Assembly (NCBI GenBank): GCA_018296165.2
Contig: JACKQL020000027.1
Coordinates: 496,001-560,000, forward strand
Reading direction: 5' to 3'
Source: Termitomyces sp. T153
Lineage: Eukaryota; Basidiomycota; Agaricomycetes; Agaricales; Lyophyllaceae
Length of the DNA: 64,000 nucleotides
Part shown: positions 24,501 through 35,728 of the stretch, piece by piece
Position numbering within the stretch: the stretch's first letter is position 1
Layout: the number at the start of each line of letters is the position of its first letter
The notes under the pieces: generated by a model
Seen by the model: only the letters and a program-made list of their open reading frames with translations
What the model was told of the DNA's origin: nothing
Database searches by the model: none
Position numbers and translations under genes: made by a program

Positions 24501-24980
24501 TTATCTCGTCCGAAATCCCTCGCTCACCTCTATCAAACTGCGCACTCCCAAAGCACCAGTCCTATGAGGAAATCCCGCTCACCCATCCCACCCCTCCCGC
24601 CATCAATATTACGACCCGGTTTATCGTCATCTACCTCATTGTCATCACACAACCCTGCTCCAGCGCCGCCTCCTCGCCTAGGCCCAATCCCACGCCGTGC
24701 ATCGTATGCTCCAGCGCCTCAAGCAAGCAGTCTCAGAAAACGCTCAGGGACCGTCATCGGACCACCGGTGGGTGCAGCAGGCATCGGTGGCGCTGTGAGT
24801 ATGACGAATCTCTTGAAGGCGGACACAGTCCGCGGCTCCGGTGGCGGAAGCTTGAATTTCGGAAAAACCTCTACGAAAGAAGGGCAACGGCCGGAGCCGG
24901 CAGCCCAGGGGAAGGTGAGCCTACTGGCCGCTGCAGCACGGATCGAACGAGGAGTGGTGTCGCGACCGACTTCGCCTTGA
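21584..24980 (+). CDS. Family 2 (plant-type) O-methyltransferase with long Pro/Ser-rich tail
   Basis: A SAM-dependent O-methyltransferase predicted to methylate hydroxyl groups of a small phenolic or polyketide-like substrate in the cytosol; the substrate cannot be told. I derive nine exons (21584-21913, 21969-22098, 22147-22285, 22345-22398, 22448-22689, 22885-23114, 23173-23227, 23288-23601, 23661-24980) with GT-AG introns of about 48-195 nt. They sum to 2814 nt, 937 aa, with no phase conflict. Features in order: helical dimerisation region, IIVDVGGGIGSTSM SAM-binding loop (exon 6), FIIQDRP after the second strand, VILHDWP with the catalytic His (exon 8), and a C-terminal FNAQERTLRE...SAGWKVV...GSLFGHI block (exon 9). 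Family members usually end soon after that block. Here about 390 more residues follow, rich in Pro, Ser, Arg and Lys and probably disordered. Part of this tail is duplicated at 55511-55769. Confidence 0.88.
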
Positions 24981-25575
24981 TGAATTAAGCAGTTGTCGAC
25001 TAGCCTCGGCACGGTTCGATTGGTGGGTTCGTGGTGTTTACGCCACCTATACACATAGATCTGTTCCTGAGCCACGTTTATCCATATGGTTCTTTTTTTT
25101 GCCTTCAGCTCTTCGGTTCATTTTGGCTCGTCTTCTTTGTATGAAGTTTATCTTGGATTCTGGCAATCGTTATGGGTTATCTTGTCGGTCCTATTATTCT
25201 GTTTAAACCCTACTGTCAATTGTAATGTGTCTTTGGACCTTGTGAAATCAAATATGTACAATCGCGACCCATCGTAGAGAATATCGGCGCTTGAGTAGTC
25301 CCGGCGACTTGAGCCTGTGTGATGGTATGGATAATTTTAAGAGACGCAGGAGTTTGCAAAGGTCTGGGTCCATCGGATCCGCTAGTGATATATGGCTGGC
25401 TCTTTGACAGATGTAGGCCATACCTACCGTAAAGCTTCAGAGTCCGATGCGTAATTACTCGTTCCCAATTGGCAAAGCTATGTGCTTCAGTACCCACACG
25501 TTCACATTTTCTGAGTTCCTAGAAGAAAAGTATTTATGTAATTATTTCGACGAGCTTTCGTGATTTGCAGTTAGT
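24981..25575. other. Convergent intergenic region
   Basis: Lies between the 3' ends of the methyltransferase (+) and the first coiled-coil gene (-). It presumably holds both 3' UTRs. No ORF of interest and no repeat was seen. Confidence 0.5.
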
Positions 25576-26767
25576 TCAACCTCTCCCCTTCGACTCTTTC
25601 CATATCGGTGTCATCGCCTGCGCGACGGTGTTGACAGACTGTTCCACAGCTTGACGAAGGTCTGTACCAGGAACGGTGTCTAGAACTCGTCGTGCACGCC
25701 ACTTGTCAGGATGGAACAGCCGATGAACCCTTTCTACGAGCTTGCTATACTGGTGGTGCAGTAGTGTGCGCTTGGCATAGGAAAAGAACGCTTCGACCTT
25801 CTCCCATGTGATTGCGTCTGCTTGGAAGGATGGCGTCAGTGGGTTATCAAGGGTGGGCCATGGTATCCCCTCGAATGTCAGCGGACGCGTCTCACTGACA
25901 GAACGTGTTCTGCCTTCGAACTCGTCGAGAACAAGAAGAAATCTCTCCAATGCAGCAGACCGCTCCCATTTACAAAGGTGAGCATCCCTCTGACGACAAC
26001 GTTCAATCTCAGTGACCAACGCATCCTTCCTAGCTTGCTCCCGAGCAACGCGGTCAGCAGCGTCTTTTTGGGATGCCATCTCCTTCGCTGCCTTCTTCCG
26101 TTCCTCCTCAATCTGCAATTCGAGGACCTTGATTCTGGATTGAGACACATCTAATTCACGCCGCCAGAGCTCGCGTTCCGCTGGCTTTAGTAACGAGTTC
26201 ACTCGCGTTCTATCCTCTCGTAGGCTGTCTACATAAGGAGCTGCCTCTTTAGCGATCTGTGGTCTTTGTTGAATCTCAATACGACTGTCGAGATCGTTTG
26301 TGGTATGAGACGCTACAGCCTCTTCAAGTAATGGAGGTGATGTACGTCTCTCTGACCCATGGCCATCGGTGCGTAGGTGTCTTGGAAGAGGAGGGATTTC
26401 CGTATCCGGCGAGGTCGACAGTTTCAAGATCTCAGGGGGAGATATATTGGGAATCGGACGAGAGTTCATCTTGGTCAAAGCCTTCTCAGCTGATGTTGTG
26501 TAAGTAGATTTAGATAGAGCAGCCAGAGTTTGTCGCACCTTGACCGATATCAGCGAATTCTATCTTGGCAGTTTGCAGTCCATGCATCAGAAGGCGACTC
26601 CAACCTTCCTTCGTAGGACAGAAAACCAAATATCCGGCGCTCAGAGTGATACGGGTAACGAGGAGATTTTTGAACATGGCCCAAAGATGATCATAATTGA
26701 TAGTCTGGGGGAGGTTCAGTGCAAATAGCACGGGCTCGTTGAGATAGGTTCGAAGGCTTTCCGCCAT
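25576..26767 (-). CDS. RRM-like / coiled-coil protein with C-terminal HPDKWR domain (paralog I)
   Basis: Two exons are clear: 26767-26539 and 26489-25576, joined by a 49-nt GT-AG intron, giving 380 aa in frame from MAESLRTYL. The first exon has an RRM-like fold pattern (VLFALNLP, then GYLVFCPTKEGW) without clear RNP aromatic residues. Residues about 140-200 form a charged Glu/Lys/Arg coiled coil. The C-terminal 100 residues contain WEKVEAFFSYAKRTL, VHRLFHPDKWRARRVL and VAQAMTPIWKESKG. HPDK recalls J domains, but the surrounding pattern is not a J domain. The same architecture recurs in the neighbour at 27677-29488, so these are tandem paralogs. I know no function. A further RRM-like segment lies upstream (26871-27420), so the true start may be farther 5'. 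Confidence 0.7.
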
Positions 26768-26870
26768 ATTCTGGGCACTTGAGCACTGCTGGGCAAGATA
26801 GAAGCAAAGAAAGAGTACAACAAGAGCTAACTAAACAAGCCAGCCACGAGTTGGATGCCATGTAGTCGAG

Positions 26871-27420
26871 TCAAACACGTAAGTCCAGAAGTCCTTGCTT
26901 CCGAAAACGGACGTAAAATCTTTGTCCAACTCGCAACTGGGGTGAGTACGTACAAGCTCGGACTTCTACACCACTGGCATGTATCCTGTTGAGGATGTAC
27001 TTACACTTTGCGTGCCAGTGACCACTGGCCTCGGGCCACGAGTCGTGACGCGGCAGTAAACTTGCGCCGAGGTTAGCCGTGACGGAATCACTAGTTTGTG
27101 GACAATGTGACATGTATCGGGTGAAGATTGGCTGGAGCAAATGCTTTTCGAGTTTTGAGAAGAATTCAGAAGCTTGGCGTAGGAAAGAAATAGCGAATGG
27201 ACCTTCCCTGATGTCTGCAAAAGTAATCTGGGTGGTTAGAGGGGAAGATTTCCGAATTTCGTTCTTCTTGGTACAAAAAATGAATCTGGGTGCCCAACAC
27301 TTCTTTGAATGTTTGCTTCAAGGTGGAGATATCGACCTCGGGAGAGAGATCTCGCACATAGAGTAGGTTTGGAGATATGTGTGTGAGGAGTTTCTGCGCT
27401 CATGGATGAATGTGTAGAAA
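26871..27420 (-). pseudogene. Upstream RRM-like exons of paralog I (frame uncertain)
   Basis: Minus strand. One frame reads LLYVRDLSPEVDISTLKQTF, a good first strand and helix of an RRM. After a possible intron ending in TTTTGCAG it continues ADIREGPFAISFLRRQASEF, the RNP-1-like strand. The nearest ATG (MSAETPHTHIS, at about 27407) is one base out of frame with the RRM, so there is either an unseen exon or a frameshift. Probably the N-terminus of the 25576-26767 gene. Confidence 0.45.
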
Positions 27421-27676
27421 GGGAAGCAAATTTATCGCTCGACGGTCTTCGAATGATAATTCGATTGTGCACGTCGGATCAAATTGCTTCTCACAGTTCG
27501 AGACCCGTTCAAAAAAGGGAGAAGGATTGTTACCATACTATACCAGACTTCGTATATCAAATCAACGGCAAAACACCATTCATGTTCTCCAGACCAGACA
27601 CAGTATGTCATCATCAGAGCATTCACAATCTAATTTTACTGAGACGATCATTAGAAGCAACATCTTTGGAGACTGA

Positions 27677-29488
27677 CTACATTCTACCCTTGGACTTTTT
27701 CCAAAGTGGTGTTATGGCCTGAGCAACAATATTCCCAGCTGACTCCAAAGATTTCCGTATGTCTGAATCCTGGACGCTGTCTAAAATCCGCCGAGATCGC
27801 CATTTGTCGGGATGGAAGATTCTGTGGACCCTCTCAACAAGTCCGTTGTAGTATTCAACTTGGTAGGCCATTGCGACATATGAAAAGAACTTCTCAACTT
27901 CTGCCCAAGTAATGTTCTCTGCACAGAATCCAAAGACGAGTGATTGTGAAATCGAATGATAGAAGATCGGATATAGCGTGGGCCATGGTATGTTCTCCAG
28001 CATGAGAGGCTGTTGTTCTAAGAACGTACGTGCTTCAAATTCCCCCATGAGGTCGTGGAATCGTTCGAAGGCGATACCATTGTTCCAAGGTCTTCTAGAA
28101 ATGAAACGATGGTCCCTAGTATAGCATCGGTACAATTCGGCATACGTAGCATCTTTCCAGGTAGCTTGTCGAGCTTGCTCCTTGGCGAATTCCGCGTCGC
28201 GTTGCTTCTGGTAATCTTCCTCGCGTGCCTTTCGCGCAGCCTCCTCTTGCTCCTCTTTCATTTTCTTCGCTCTATCTCGCTCCATTTCTTGTTCTCTCAT
28301 TTCGCGCATCTTGCGCTCTGATTCCCTGAGCTCTGCCTTCCTCCTTTGCTCTTCCATTTCAGCTTCTTCTTTCTTTTCTCTCTTCTTCATCGCTTCCTCA
28401 TAAAGGAGACGATCGATCTTGTATCGAGATCCAACGACTGCGAATTTGCGTTCCCAGTGATCGCGATTGTGTTCGACTTGCGCTTTCCCTTGCAACTTCT
28501 CCTTAAGCTTCTCCTCGATTACAGAATTCAGCTGGTTATTCAACAGACTGGATTGCGATGCGCCTTGAGTGGACATGGACATGCATCGTTTCTTCATTGC
28601 TTGGTTTTCGGCGAGCAAGGCATCAATTTCAGCCCGCTGACGGGTAGCTCTCTCTCCGAAATCGATCTCCATTGTGTATAGAGCTGATCTCAAGTTTTGC
28701 ATTTCTCGTTCGAGAAGTGTGACGTTTCCCTTCATAGCCTCGATTTCCATCCAGTAATCTTGTTTCGTGTTTGTAAGCTGCGTCTTGAGAGAGTCCATTT
28801 CTTTAAGAAGAGTCTCAACAAGTAAATTGTTGGGTGAAGGTGCAGAAACTGGGTTCTTGGGGTATTGTTAATGTCGAGATTCGAAAATTTGAAAATGGCT
28901 GTGCAAGACTCTTACTGAGAACGGTCCTTGACCTTCCTGCTTGTTTTCTTCCTTCATCTGCAGGATTTCATCTCGGAGTCGCGTGTTCTCGTGTTCAAGT
29001 TCCTTCTTCTCGTTCCTCCACGCCTCGCTTTCCTAGAGGTGGGCCGCTTCTTTCAGATTTGCTTCGTTTTTGTCATCCTGTAGAGATCGAATTTGGCGTT
29101 TGTCGAGCTGTATTTTGTTTCTTTGGCCTTCGATAACTCGCTCTAACGCGACGACTTGTTTTTTATGTCGTTCCGCAAGATTTCGTAAGTATTCCGACTT
29201 GGTAACTAGAGAGGCCAGAAGGTCGTCTCGTTCCTTTCGTATTGCCTGCAGAGCTTTCTTTTGATCGTCCACTTGAGTTCTAAGTACGTCAAGCTCAGAT
29301 TGAATTTCACGCCTTGCCGATTCAGCGGCCGCATTTTGGGTATTCCTGAGATCACCGCGCTCGAGCATCACATTTTCCAGAGCATGTAAGATATCTTCAT
29401 ACGGCTTCATTGTTGGTGTGGTATTCTCGACTTTTTGGAAAGATACTTCTGCGCTGGGCCCCAGAACTGACGCTTCCACGGATTCCAT
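27677..29488 (-). CDS. Coiled-coil protein with C-terminal HPDKWR domain (paralog II), in-frame TAG
   Basis: Exon 29488-28916 and exon 28813-27677 join through a 102-nt GTAAGA...GAG intron at phase 0. The protein is mostly coiled coil (heptad-like, long Glu/Lys/Arg runs such as EMEEQRRKAELRESERKM), then a C-terminal domain matching paralog I: WAEVEKFFSYVAMAY, VHRIFHPDKWRSRRIL, VAQAITPLWKKSKGR. An in-frame TAG at 29033-29035 interrupts the coiled coil, while the same frame stays open for about 39 further codons to a good splice donor. The gene is therefore either a recent pseudogene, a readthrough case, or a sequence error. Upstream RRM-like exons (29805-30435) probably belong to it. Confidence 0.65.
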
Positions 29489-29804
29489 TGCAGTTAATGC
29501 TATGTGGTTGCTTAAATGAGGTTACATTGGCCATGTACAGACCACTCACCCCTATGAGGGGGGTTTGAAATGTCACGAACCCATGATTCGTTGTGACTTC
29601 CGCACTATTTGGTTTTTGGTAAAATTTATTTGAACGTGTCTCGATAGTGCTTACCCAACTATTGAGCCGACGTTTAATTATGTGAATGAGATCAGTATAC
29701 AGGGCGTACCAGTTTCAAAATGAATCACCTTGTCAAAAATCGCCTTCAATCTTTCCTTCGTAATCTCAGGACTCAAATTCTATGTCCAATGAGTTTGAAC
29801 ATAT

Positions 29805-30435
29805 CTATGGGTTCCCACATACACTGCATATCAACTTGCTGGGTTCGTACGACAGGAACTCCAGTCTCGCCAGGCAAGACTCAACGTTCTGAGCCATTGC
29901 TTCATCCCTGAAGTGAAGAATTCCTTGCGTTTCTTGACTGATTTCTACATATTCCATAGGCCCAAAAGGTCTGTAATCATAGAGCTCCGAAGCAGTCATT
30001 ACATGTGGAAGGTTCTTAACTATCCGACCCGCGTAGGGCACAGATTGGGCTAGAAGACGTGTTTTAGAAAGCATCAGTCGTGCTTCTGGTACAACGTCGG
30101 GAATATGAGACAATTGTACAGTAGCGAACGCTTTATCAGCTGGTTTAGAGAAGTACCAAAAAGGAATCAGTCACCTAGAAACAGTGCCAGTAGAAGTAGA
30201 CTTCACCTTCGGTTGCCGACATGAACTCAATTGTTGCAACTAGACGGGTAGCTTCATCCGATGTTGAAGGATCTCGACAAAGGCTAGCAGTTACAATCAT
30301 GTCGCACTGTCTAAAAGCTTGTTCAACGTCGAGGTAGCTGATACTAGCAGGGAGATTGTGGGCATAGAGAACGGTGCGATCGTCATGCATGGTATCGAGC
30401 TGAGACTGAAGGTCGTTCTGACAATGATGGAACAC
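29805..30435 (-). CDS. RRM-like N-terminal exons, probably of paralog II
   Basis: Two minus-strand frames resemble RRMs. 30435-30175 has RTVLYAHNLPASISYLDVEQ then LVATIEFMSATEGE. 30113-29805 has AGRIVKNLPHVM, EYVEISQETQGILHFRDEAM. A third, weaker segment (TKERLKAIFDKVIHF) is near 29760-29700. Order and spacing fit one gene with two or three RRM-like modules feeding into the coiled coil at 29488. Exact splice sites were not resolved, so the coordinates are for the recognisable coding part only. Confidence 0.5.
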
Positions 30436-30830
30436 GTTAAATGCTCGTGGCGGGAGATCGTGGCCAACGTTACCTGTAACGCGCTTTTACAACAAAGAAA
30501 TCACTCTAAATAGTAAGTAAAAAGAGGCATCGCGAAATCTTTGGCACGAGTTCCTTTCAGGCAGGCAGCTGAGGTTGACTTGCAAGAAACAGGATAATAG
30601 AATATATTTTCCTGGTACATTGTCCTATATCATGGCGACAGCAGTCCCTGCTGCTTTGGTCTCGCGTCGAAGAAGTCGGGAAGAAGAAAAGAAAACCGTG
30701 ATCACAGTCACGCACTAGCATGGTAATCTTGAAGGTGCACGTGGAGAATAATGGTTGTGACCTGGACGCGTCTGTCACGTCGTTTTTCCGAACAACTTCC
30801 ACACACAGACCACTCTTCTGGCTTCTCGAA

Positions 30831-33452
30831 ATGGCACCACTATCTTCTAAAGGGAAAGGAAAGGTCTCATTATCTGCCACCAACCTGGTAAAATTTGAAA
30901 CAGGGGCTTTGAGTGCATCGTCCTCGCAAAGATTTGATCCTCTTACTGCAGTACATACTTCTTTCATGACTCGAAGCTATTTCAAACTGAATTCTTCACT
31001 AGTTCAATTCCCAAAGCTTGGATTCAAAGCCAGCGACTGCCCATGAGCTACCCGCTTCTCAACATCTACCAAACTCATCTCAGAGTTCTCATAAGAGTAA
31101 GGCAAAAGCCAGCGTGAAGGATGCGACCTATGTACCATCCAGGGCAGGTGAAGGTCGAGCTGGTATGTTTTATAAACTGTTTTGGTTATTTTATACGATA
31201 TAGTCCTGTCTCCAGACGACAGGATGTGGGTTGATATCTACGAACCAATGACAGAAGTCAGTATTTCTATTCCTCATCAGAACAGTTCCATGACTTCTCA
31301 TAGGCAGAACTCGCAGTACACAAACGAAAAGTGGAAGACGTGCGGCGATGGCTACTGGAGGCTTTTGAGGGCGGACCTTCTAGTAATTTGAAGAAATATC
31401 GGGTAAGGGCTTTCCTCGCATCGAACCTCTCATCGGCTAAGTACTTATGATATATCACAGCGAATCCTTGCGTTAACTGGCCCAGCCGGTACAGGCAAGA
31501 CCGCCACACTTCGCGTTCTCGCCCGGGAAATTGGATTCGATATCATGGAATGGAAGAATACAATTGGAGAGAAAAGTAACGCGATGTCCGGTTCGAAACG
31601 CCACTCTCTATCCTAGGTATTTTCTGAGTTTTTTGTGCCCTTCAGATAAGTTCAATGACGGGAGCTCTTTGTCTGGCTACCCATCTCACGACAGCGAAAG
31701 CTTGTTTGCTCAGTTCGAAACTTTCCTGAACCGAGCATCAGCCTGCCACAATCTGTTCTGCGATCAGATTTCAAAGGTCCCGGGCTCTTCATCACAATCA
31801 TCACGATCTTCTGTCACTTCTAAACACCATGCAATTCTCCTTGAAGATTTACCGAACCTTCTACACCCTACAACACAATCTCAATTCCATTCCGTTCTCC
31901 AGGCCCTCGTGACGCTCCCCGTGTCAAATCCTCCTGTCCCTGTGATCATTATAATCAGCGATGCCGGTGTACGAGGGGAAGTGACCGACGAGCGAATGAC
32001 TAGTGGGGGTTGGATGAAAGCAAAAGAAGGAATTGTGGATATCAGAACTGTCTTACCCAGAGAGCTTTTAGGTGGACCGTTCGTTACTCAAATTAGGTAC
32101 TACGTTCCCACTTTGATTTCACGAGTAATCAATAACAAATTCTCACAGTTTTAATCCAATTGCGCCGACTCTCCTCACAAGAGCACTCAAAGCCCTGGTG
32201 GATACTCATTTTTCAGAATCTTCACGCTCGCCACCAACAAGAGAAGTTCTTGATGCTATCGTCGAGTCAGCAAATGGAGATATTAGAAGTGCCATCATGA
32301 CGCTCCAATTTGCCTCTATTGTAGAGATGACCGGCAAGACTCGAAAAAAGAGAGCAAACGATAAGGGCAAGATGATCGTTCTGGAGTCTGTGACAAGACG
32401 AGAACAAAGCCTTGTTCTATTCCACTTGCTGGGCAGAGTTTTGTACAATAAACGTCTGTGCTTTCCGGTTTCTTTTCGTTTACGCCACTGATGCGCGTTT
32501 TCTCTGTAGGAAAAGGAGACTCTCCTAGCTCCTCCGCTAGCGCAAGGGATGTACAGAAAGAGAAAATGGCCGATGCCCAGCTCAAGGATCCCCAGAAACT
32601 TCCGCCTGATTTCAAGGATCACCAAAGAAGAACAAGTAGGATCAACGTTGATGTAAGGACGAGTTGGAGAACACATGGGCTTGCATTGATAGAACCTTTT
32701 ACAGGCGCTCTACGCTGACTCGCCAATCGATTCATCCTTATTTTCGTTATACATTCATCAGAATTATCCGCAATTCTGCGATGATATAGAACAATGCGAT
32801 GGTGTAGTCGATTGGTTGAGCTGGGTTGATTCCAGTGGCGGCGATACGGTGAGAAATTCTTGACTTCATTTTATTCTGTGATTTTAAATTTAGGCCACGT
32901 CCAGTGGTACCAAGCAAATCCGCATCAGTTCCATCTTCTAACTCTAGGCACGATTCACTCACTTCCTTCGCCCGTTACTCGTCGTTCCCAGACGATCACA
33001 AAACCTGTATTTTTTGACTGCTTACAAAGGGAGAAAAATGCATGGGAAGGTGTAAGAGACGCACGGGGTTGGGCGTTGGGGGATGGAACGGATCAAGTGG
33101 GTTGTTCGCTCCTAATCATTGTCTCTGAGGCGCTGACTGACTCCGAATGTGACAGACGAATCTACGAAGCGGATGGAGCCACTCCCAGGTCGCCACCGAG
33201 CTGGGTGGTGTACTGAATGCTCGAGATCAGGTGGCAGAAGGATTTCTTCGACGTCCACCGATTTCGCACCGGCTATTTTCGATCCTCAAATTTTCATTGG
33301 GGTCTCAGTTCGGCTTTACACAGAGCCTTGATGAGAAGGAGGTGGATACTCCCCGGGTGGATGGTGATGACGATGCTAGTCTTTGGCTGCCGCGGCGCGA
33401 TGTGGAGAAGGAAGGCGGATGGTTGGAGAGCGACGATATTGAAGAATTCTGA
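30831..33452 (+). CDS. RAD17: RAD17-type checkpoint clamp loader
   Basis: This nuclear ATPase replaces the large RFC subunit and loads the 9-1-1 checkpoint clamp onto damaged DNA. Eleven exons were derived: 30831-30950, 31003-31162, 31204-31256, 31304-31402, 31461-31575, 31646-32096, 32149-32453, 32510-32652, 32705-32848, 32905-33096, 33156-33452. They sum to 2079 nt, 692 aa, with all phases consistent. Landmarks: WVDIYEP just before the ATPase, ELAVHKRKVEDVRRWL, Walker A TGPAGTGKTATLRVLA, the degenerate Walker B-like HAILLEDLPNLLH typical of Rad17, NGDIRSAIMTLQF, YADSPIDSSLFSLYIHQNY, and the C-terminal PPISHRLFSILKF with an acidic end (SDDIEEF). Length and order match the family. The start at MAPLSSKG follows several in-frame alternatives poorly, so it is the best but not certain. 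Its last exon and 3' flank are duplicated at 55770. Confidence 0.92.
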
Positions 33453-33960
33453 TCGTTGGATTTCTGCTTTCCGTTCGTTTTTGATTTTCTGTCATCGTGG
33501 ATTCCACACCGCGTGTCCATCAAGCCCAACCGCCGTGGAGCCGTATGGCCCTGTGGTGTCCTCAATCGCTGGTATGTACAGCTTGCCTCTCTTCCGAGGC
33601 TTCTGCCTATCAGTTCAAGCGCAAGGTGAACTCTCACAAACGATATTGCGAAGGGGCCACATCGGTCGCTTGCTCAACTGTATTACTTTTCAAAGAAAGT
33701 GACATTCATGTTCTGACATCGGGTCTGTCTGGACATTTGAAAAAACTTCGCGCTAGATCTTGCCGACAATGTTCCAGTATCGAACAACGGGTGTTCAAGT
33801 TGAAATGCCATAGCCCGCCTTTTGGAACATGGACATATAACAGGTCTCTATATTAGGCTACCCCAAGGACTTTGTCATACCATACGACTATTACCATTCA
33901 AAGAACACTGAACCGACATATTATCAACAAATTATACCAGACCAAGTGCAGGCCATATTC
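33326..33960 (+). repeat. Left copy of segmental duplication: RAD17 tail and 3' flank
   Basis: The end of RAD17 and about 500 bp downstream match 55770-56445 with many substitutions and small indels. Here the coding end is intact; on the right it is not. The duplication continues into the F-box pseudogene. Confidence 0.8.
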
Positions 33961-33961
33961 T

Positions 33962-34715
33962 TCAATCTGTAAGCGACAATGACTCGAGGCTCCCGAGAAG
34001 GTTGTTGACAAACACAACAAACGAATCAAAGATGCGGTCAATTTCCTCCTCCGACTTCTCCTTCGTACACAAGTCAACGCTCAGAGACTCAAGTCTCGGC
34101 AAATAAATGGATAGAAGAGTGTGCAACAATTCCGGAGGTACATTGAGCGAGAGACTGCGAAGATTGTCTTTGATACATGAGAGGACAGGAGCGAGAAAAG
34201 CGCGGTATAATTCCGGGTGGTAGGCCTGATCATCCTTCCAGCCCAGAGAGTATCGATAAAGATTTGGCATGACAATAATATCGTCGATCTTTCCTCAACT
34301 GTTTCTGGACTCGCTGTTCCAATTGACGATTATCAAATTGAGGATCGAAGATACGGTCAATGAGAGCGCATAGGCTCCCGCCCTGTTTGAACGAAGGCTT
34401 CAGAGATGGCTGGACTACCCATGGGTCTATATTGACCTCATGAACAAAAACTCCCTTGCTAGGGTCGCTAAAGTATTAAAGTCAGACTGGTAAAAAATTG
34501 CTTGTCGTGAGTAACATGCCTAAGATGTCGCCACAGCCGTTTCATGAGCTTGTCGTGTTTGGAGAACGTAAGGACTCCGTAGCGAGCAGCAGTAGAGACT
34601 TTCAAGAAGTTGCTATTAACGCCATAGAGATTTTCAACGACGTTACGAGGGAGAAAGGCAGAGATGTGGAGCCAGACATCATAAGATATCCTTTCCCATC
34701 CGGATAGGACCCAAG
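33962..34715 (-). pseudogene. Truncated F-box/LRR-like gene, copy of 56478-58113
   Basis: Nearly identical over its length to the intact gene at 56478-58113 but disabled in three ways. About 11 bp are missing just after the start codon region (near 34690), which shifts the frame. About 13 bp are missing near 34280 (the AACACGCCGTAT region of the intact copy). An internal deletion of about 900 bp removes the C-terminal two-thirds, joining a point equivalent to 57350 directly to one equivalent to 56446. The readable remainder is MPNLYRYSLGWKDDQAYHPE through FVVFVNNLLGSLESL. Confidence 0.85.
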
Positions 34716-34844
34716 AACTTAGAAGTGGCGAGGAGCGCTACCTATGAGGGAGCTTAAGAACGGCCTCTTCTGAGTCATGCTTCGCATATTTAAGTAGCAA
34801 TGGAAAGTTAAGGCGCGGACTGACTGCTACGCACGTGCAACAGT

Positions 34845-35360
34845 GTTAGTGAAGTTTGAAGTAGGCTAGAATAAGCCAACGTAACTCAGTTTCACACATG
34901 TCAATGCGAAATGAATCAAGTTGGATATTACCCAGAATAAACCAATGTAACTCAGTTATACACACATTAATGCGATATGAACTGAGGTTTGACAAATAGC
35001 ACAAACATATTTTAAGGTGGCGTAGCCCAACACGTGATGAAAAGAATATAATACATGACACCTGCGTAGCAGAACGTGTTCACTCTATAACAAAACAAAT
35101 TGAGATAACAACTCAGGGTGGTTAAAATCCAACCACACAGCACGCTACTCGCCAATTACTTCGTACATGTGGTCCTCCACAATCTTACTAAAGACTACCG
35201 TCCATGACTTTCTACCCAGTCAGCTCACGATTTTGTGGCTGACTTTACAATCTAACGTCTTCTACCTGTCAGACACACCGAAACTCGTTTAAGTACAATG
35301 AAGTACAATGAATCAAGAGAAATCTTCGCTACTTTCGCGTTGATTTTCCAGCCCATAACA
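34845..35360. other. Intergenic, with 66-bp tandem repeat
   Basis: A diverged direct repeat of period 66 starts at 34868 and 34934 (core GTAACTCAGTT...CACA...AATGCGA). No gene was seen. Confidence 0.5.
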
Positions 35361-35439
35361 CATCTATCCAACTACACAATGTCAGACGCCCTTAAGTCCA
35401 ACCATCCACTGGGTCTACAACAGATATACAAATCCAACA

Positions 35440-35728
35440 GGGCAAACTATATGTTATGATATATTCTCTGCATTAGTCAGCATTCCCGAAGAAGTTTTTC
35501 TTTGCATCCTCAAACAGCCTAGCATCCATGAAGTATCCACAGTAGCCCAGGTCAACAAGCAACTGTTGTCATCATACCTAGAGAATCCATTAAGTACATT
35601 GATGAAATATGCGAGATCATTGGCATATTCTGAATGGAAACAAACAACTAGGGAAGTAGAGCAGGATATAGGACAATTTGTCCATATTTCACAGAAAACA
35701 TGGGAATGTAGAGAAAGAATGCCAGAAT
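35440..35728 (+). pseudogene. Short F-box-like fragment
   Basis: Plus-strand frame reading IFSALVSIPEEVFLCILKQP, then VAQVNKQLLSSYLENPLSTL and a Trp/Glu-rich end before a stop near 35728. The pattern (IP-x-E-V, then V-x-x-V-N/C-K) is that of an F-box. No in-frame ATG is adjacent; a possible first exon with ATG at about 35382 is out of frame. Probably a fragment of a larger gene lost to the adjoining retroelement block. Confidence 0.4.

Noticed and set aside
26871..27620. Several small plus- and minus-strand ORFs as separate genes
   Set aside because: They overlap in different frames; only the RRM-like minus frame has a protein-like pattern, and it fits as upstream exons of paralog I.
28055..28321. 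Plus-strand ORF with very hydrophobic Leu/Phe stretches that looks like a membrane protein
   Set aside because: It is the antisense shadow of the Glu/Lys-rich coiled coil of the minus-strand gene; such shadows are always Leu/Phe/Ser-rich.
21584..33452. A secondary-metabolite gene cluster around the methyltransferase
   Set aside because: Neighbours are coiled-coil proteins and RAD17; no synthase, P450 or transporter is present.
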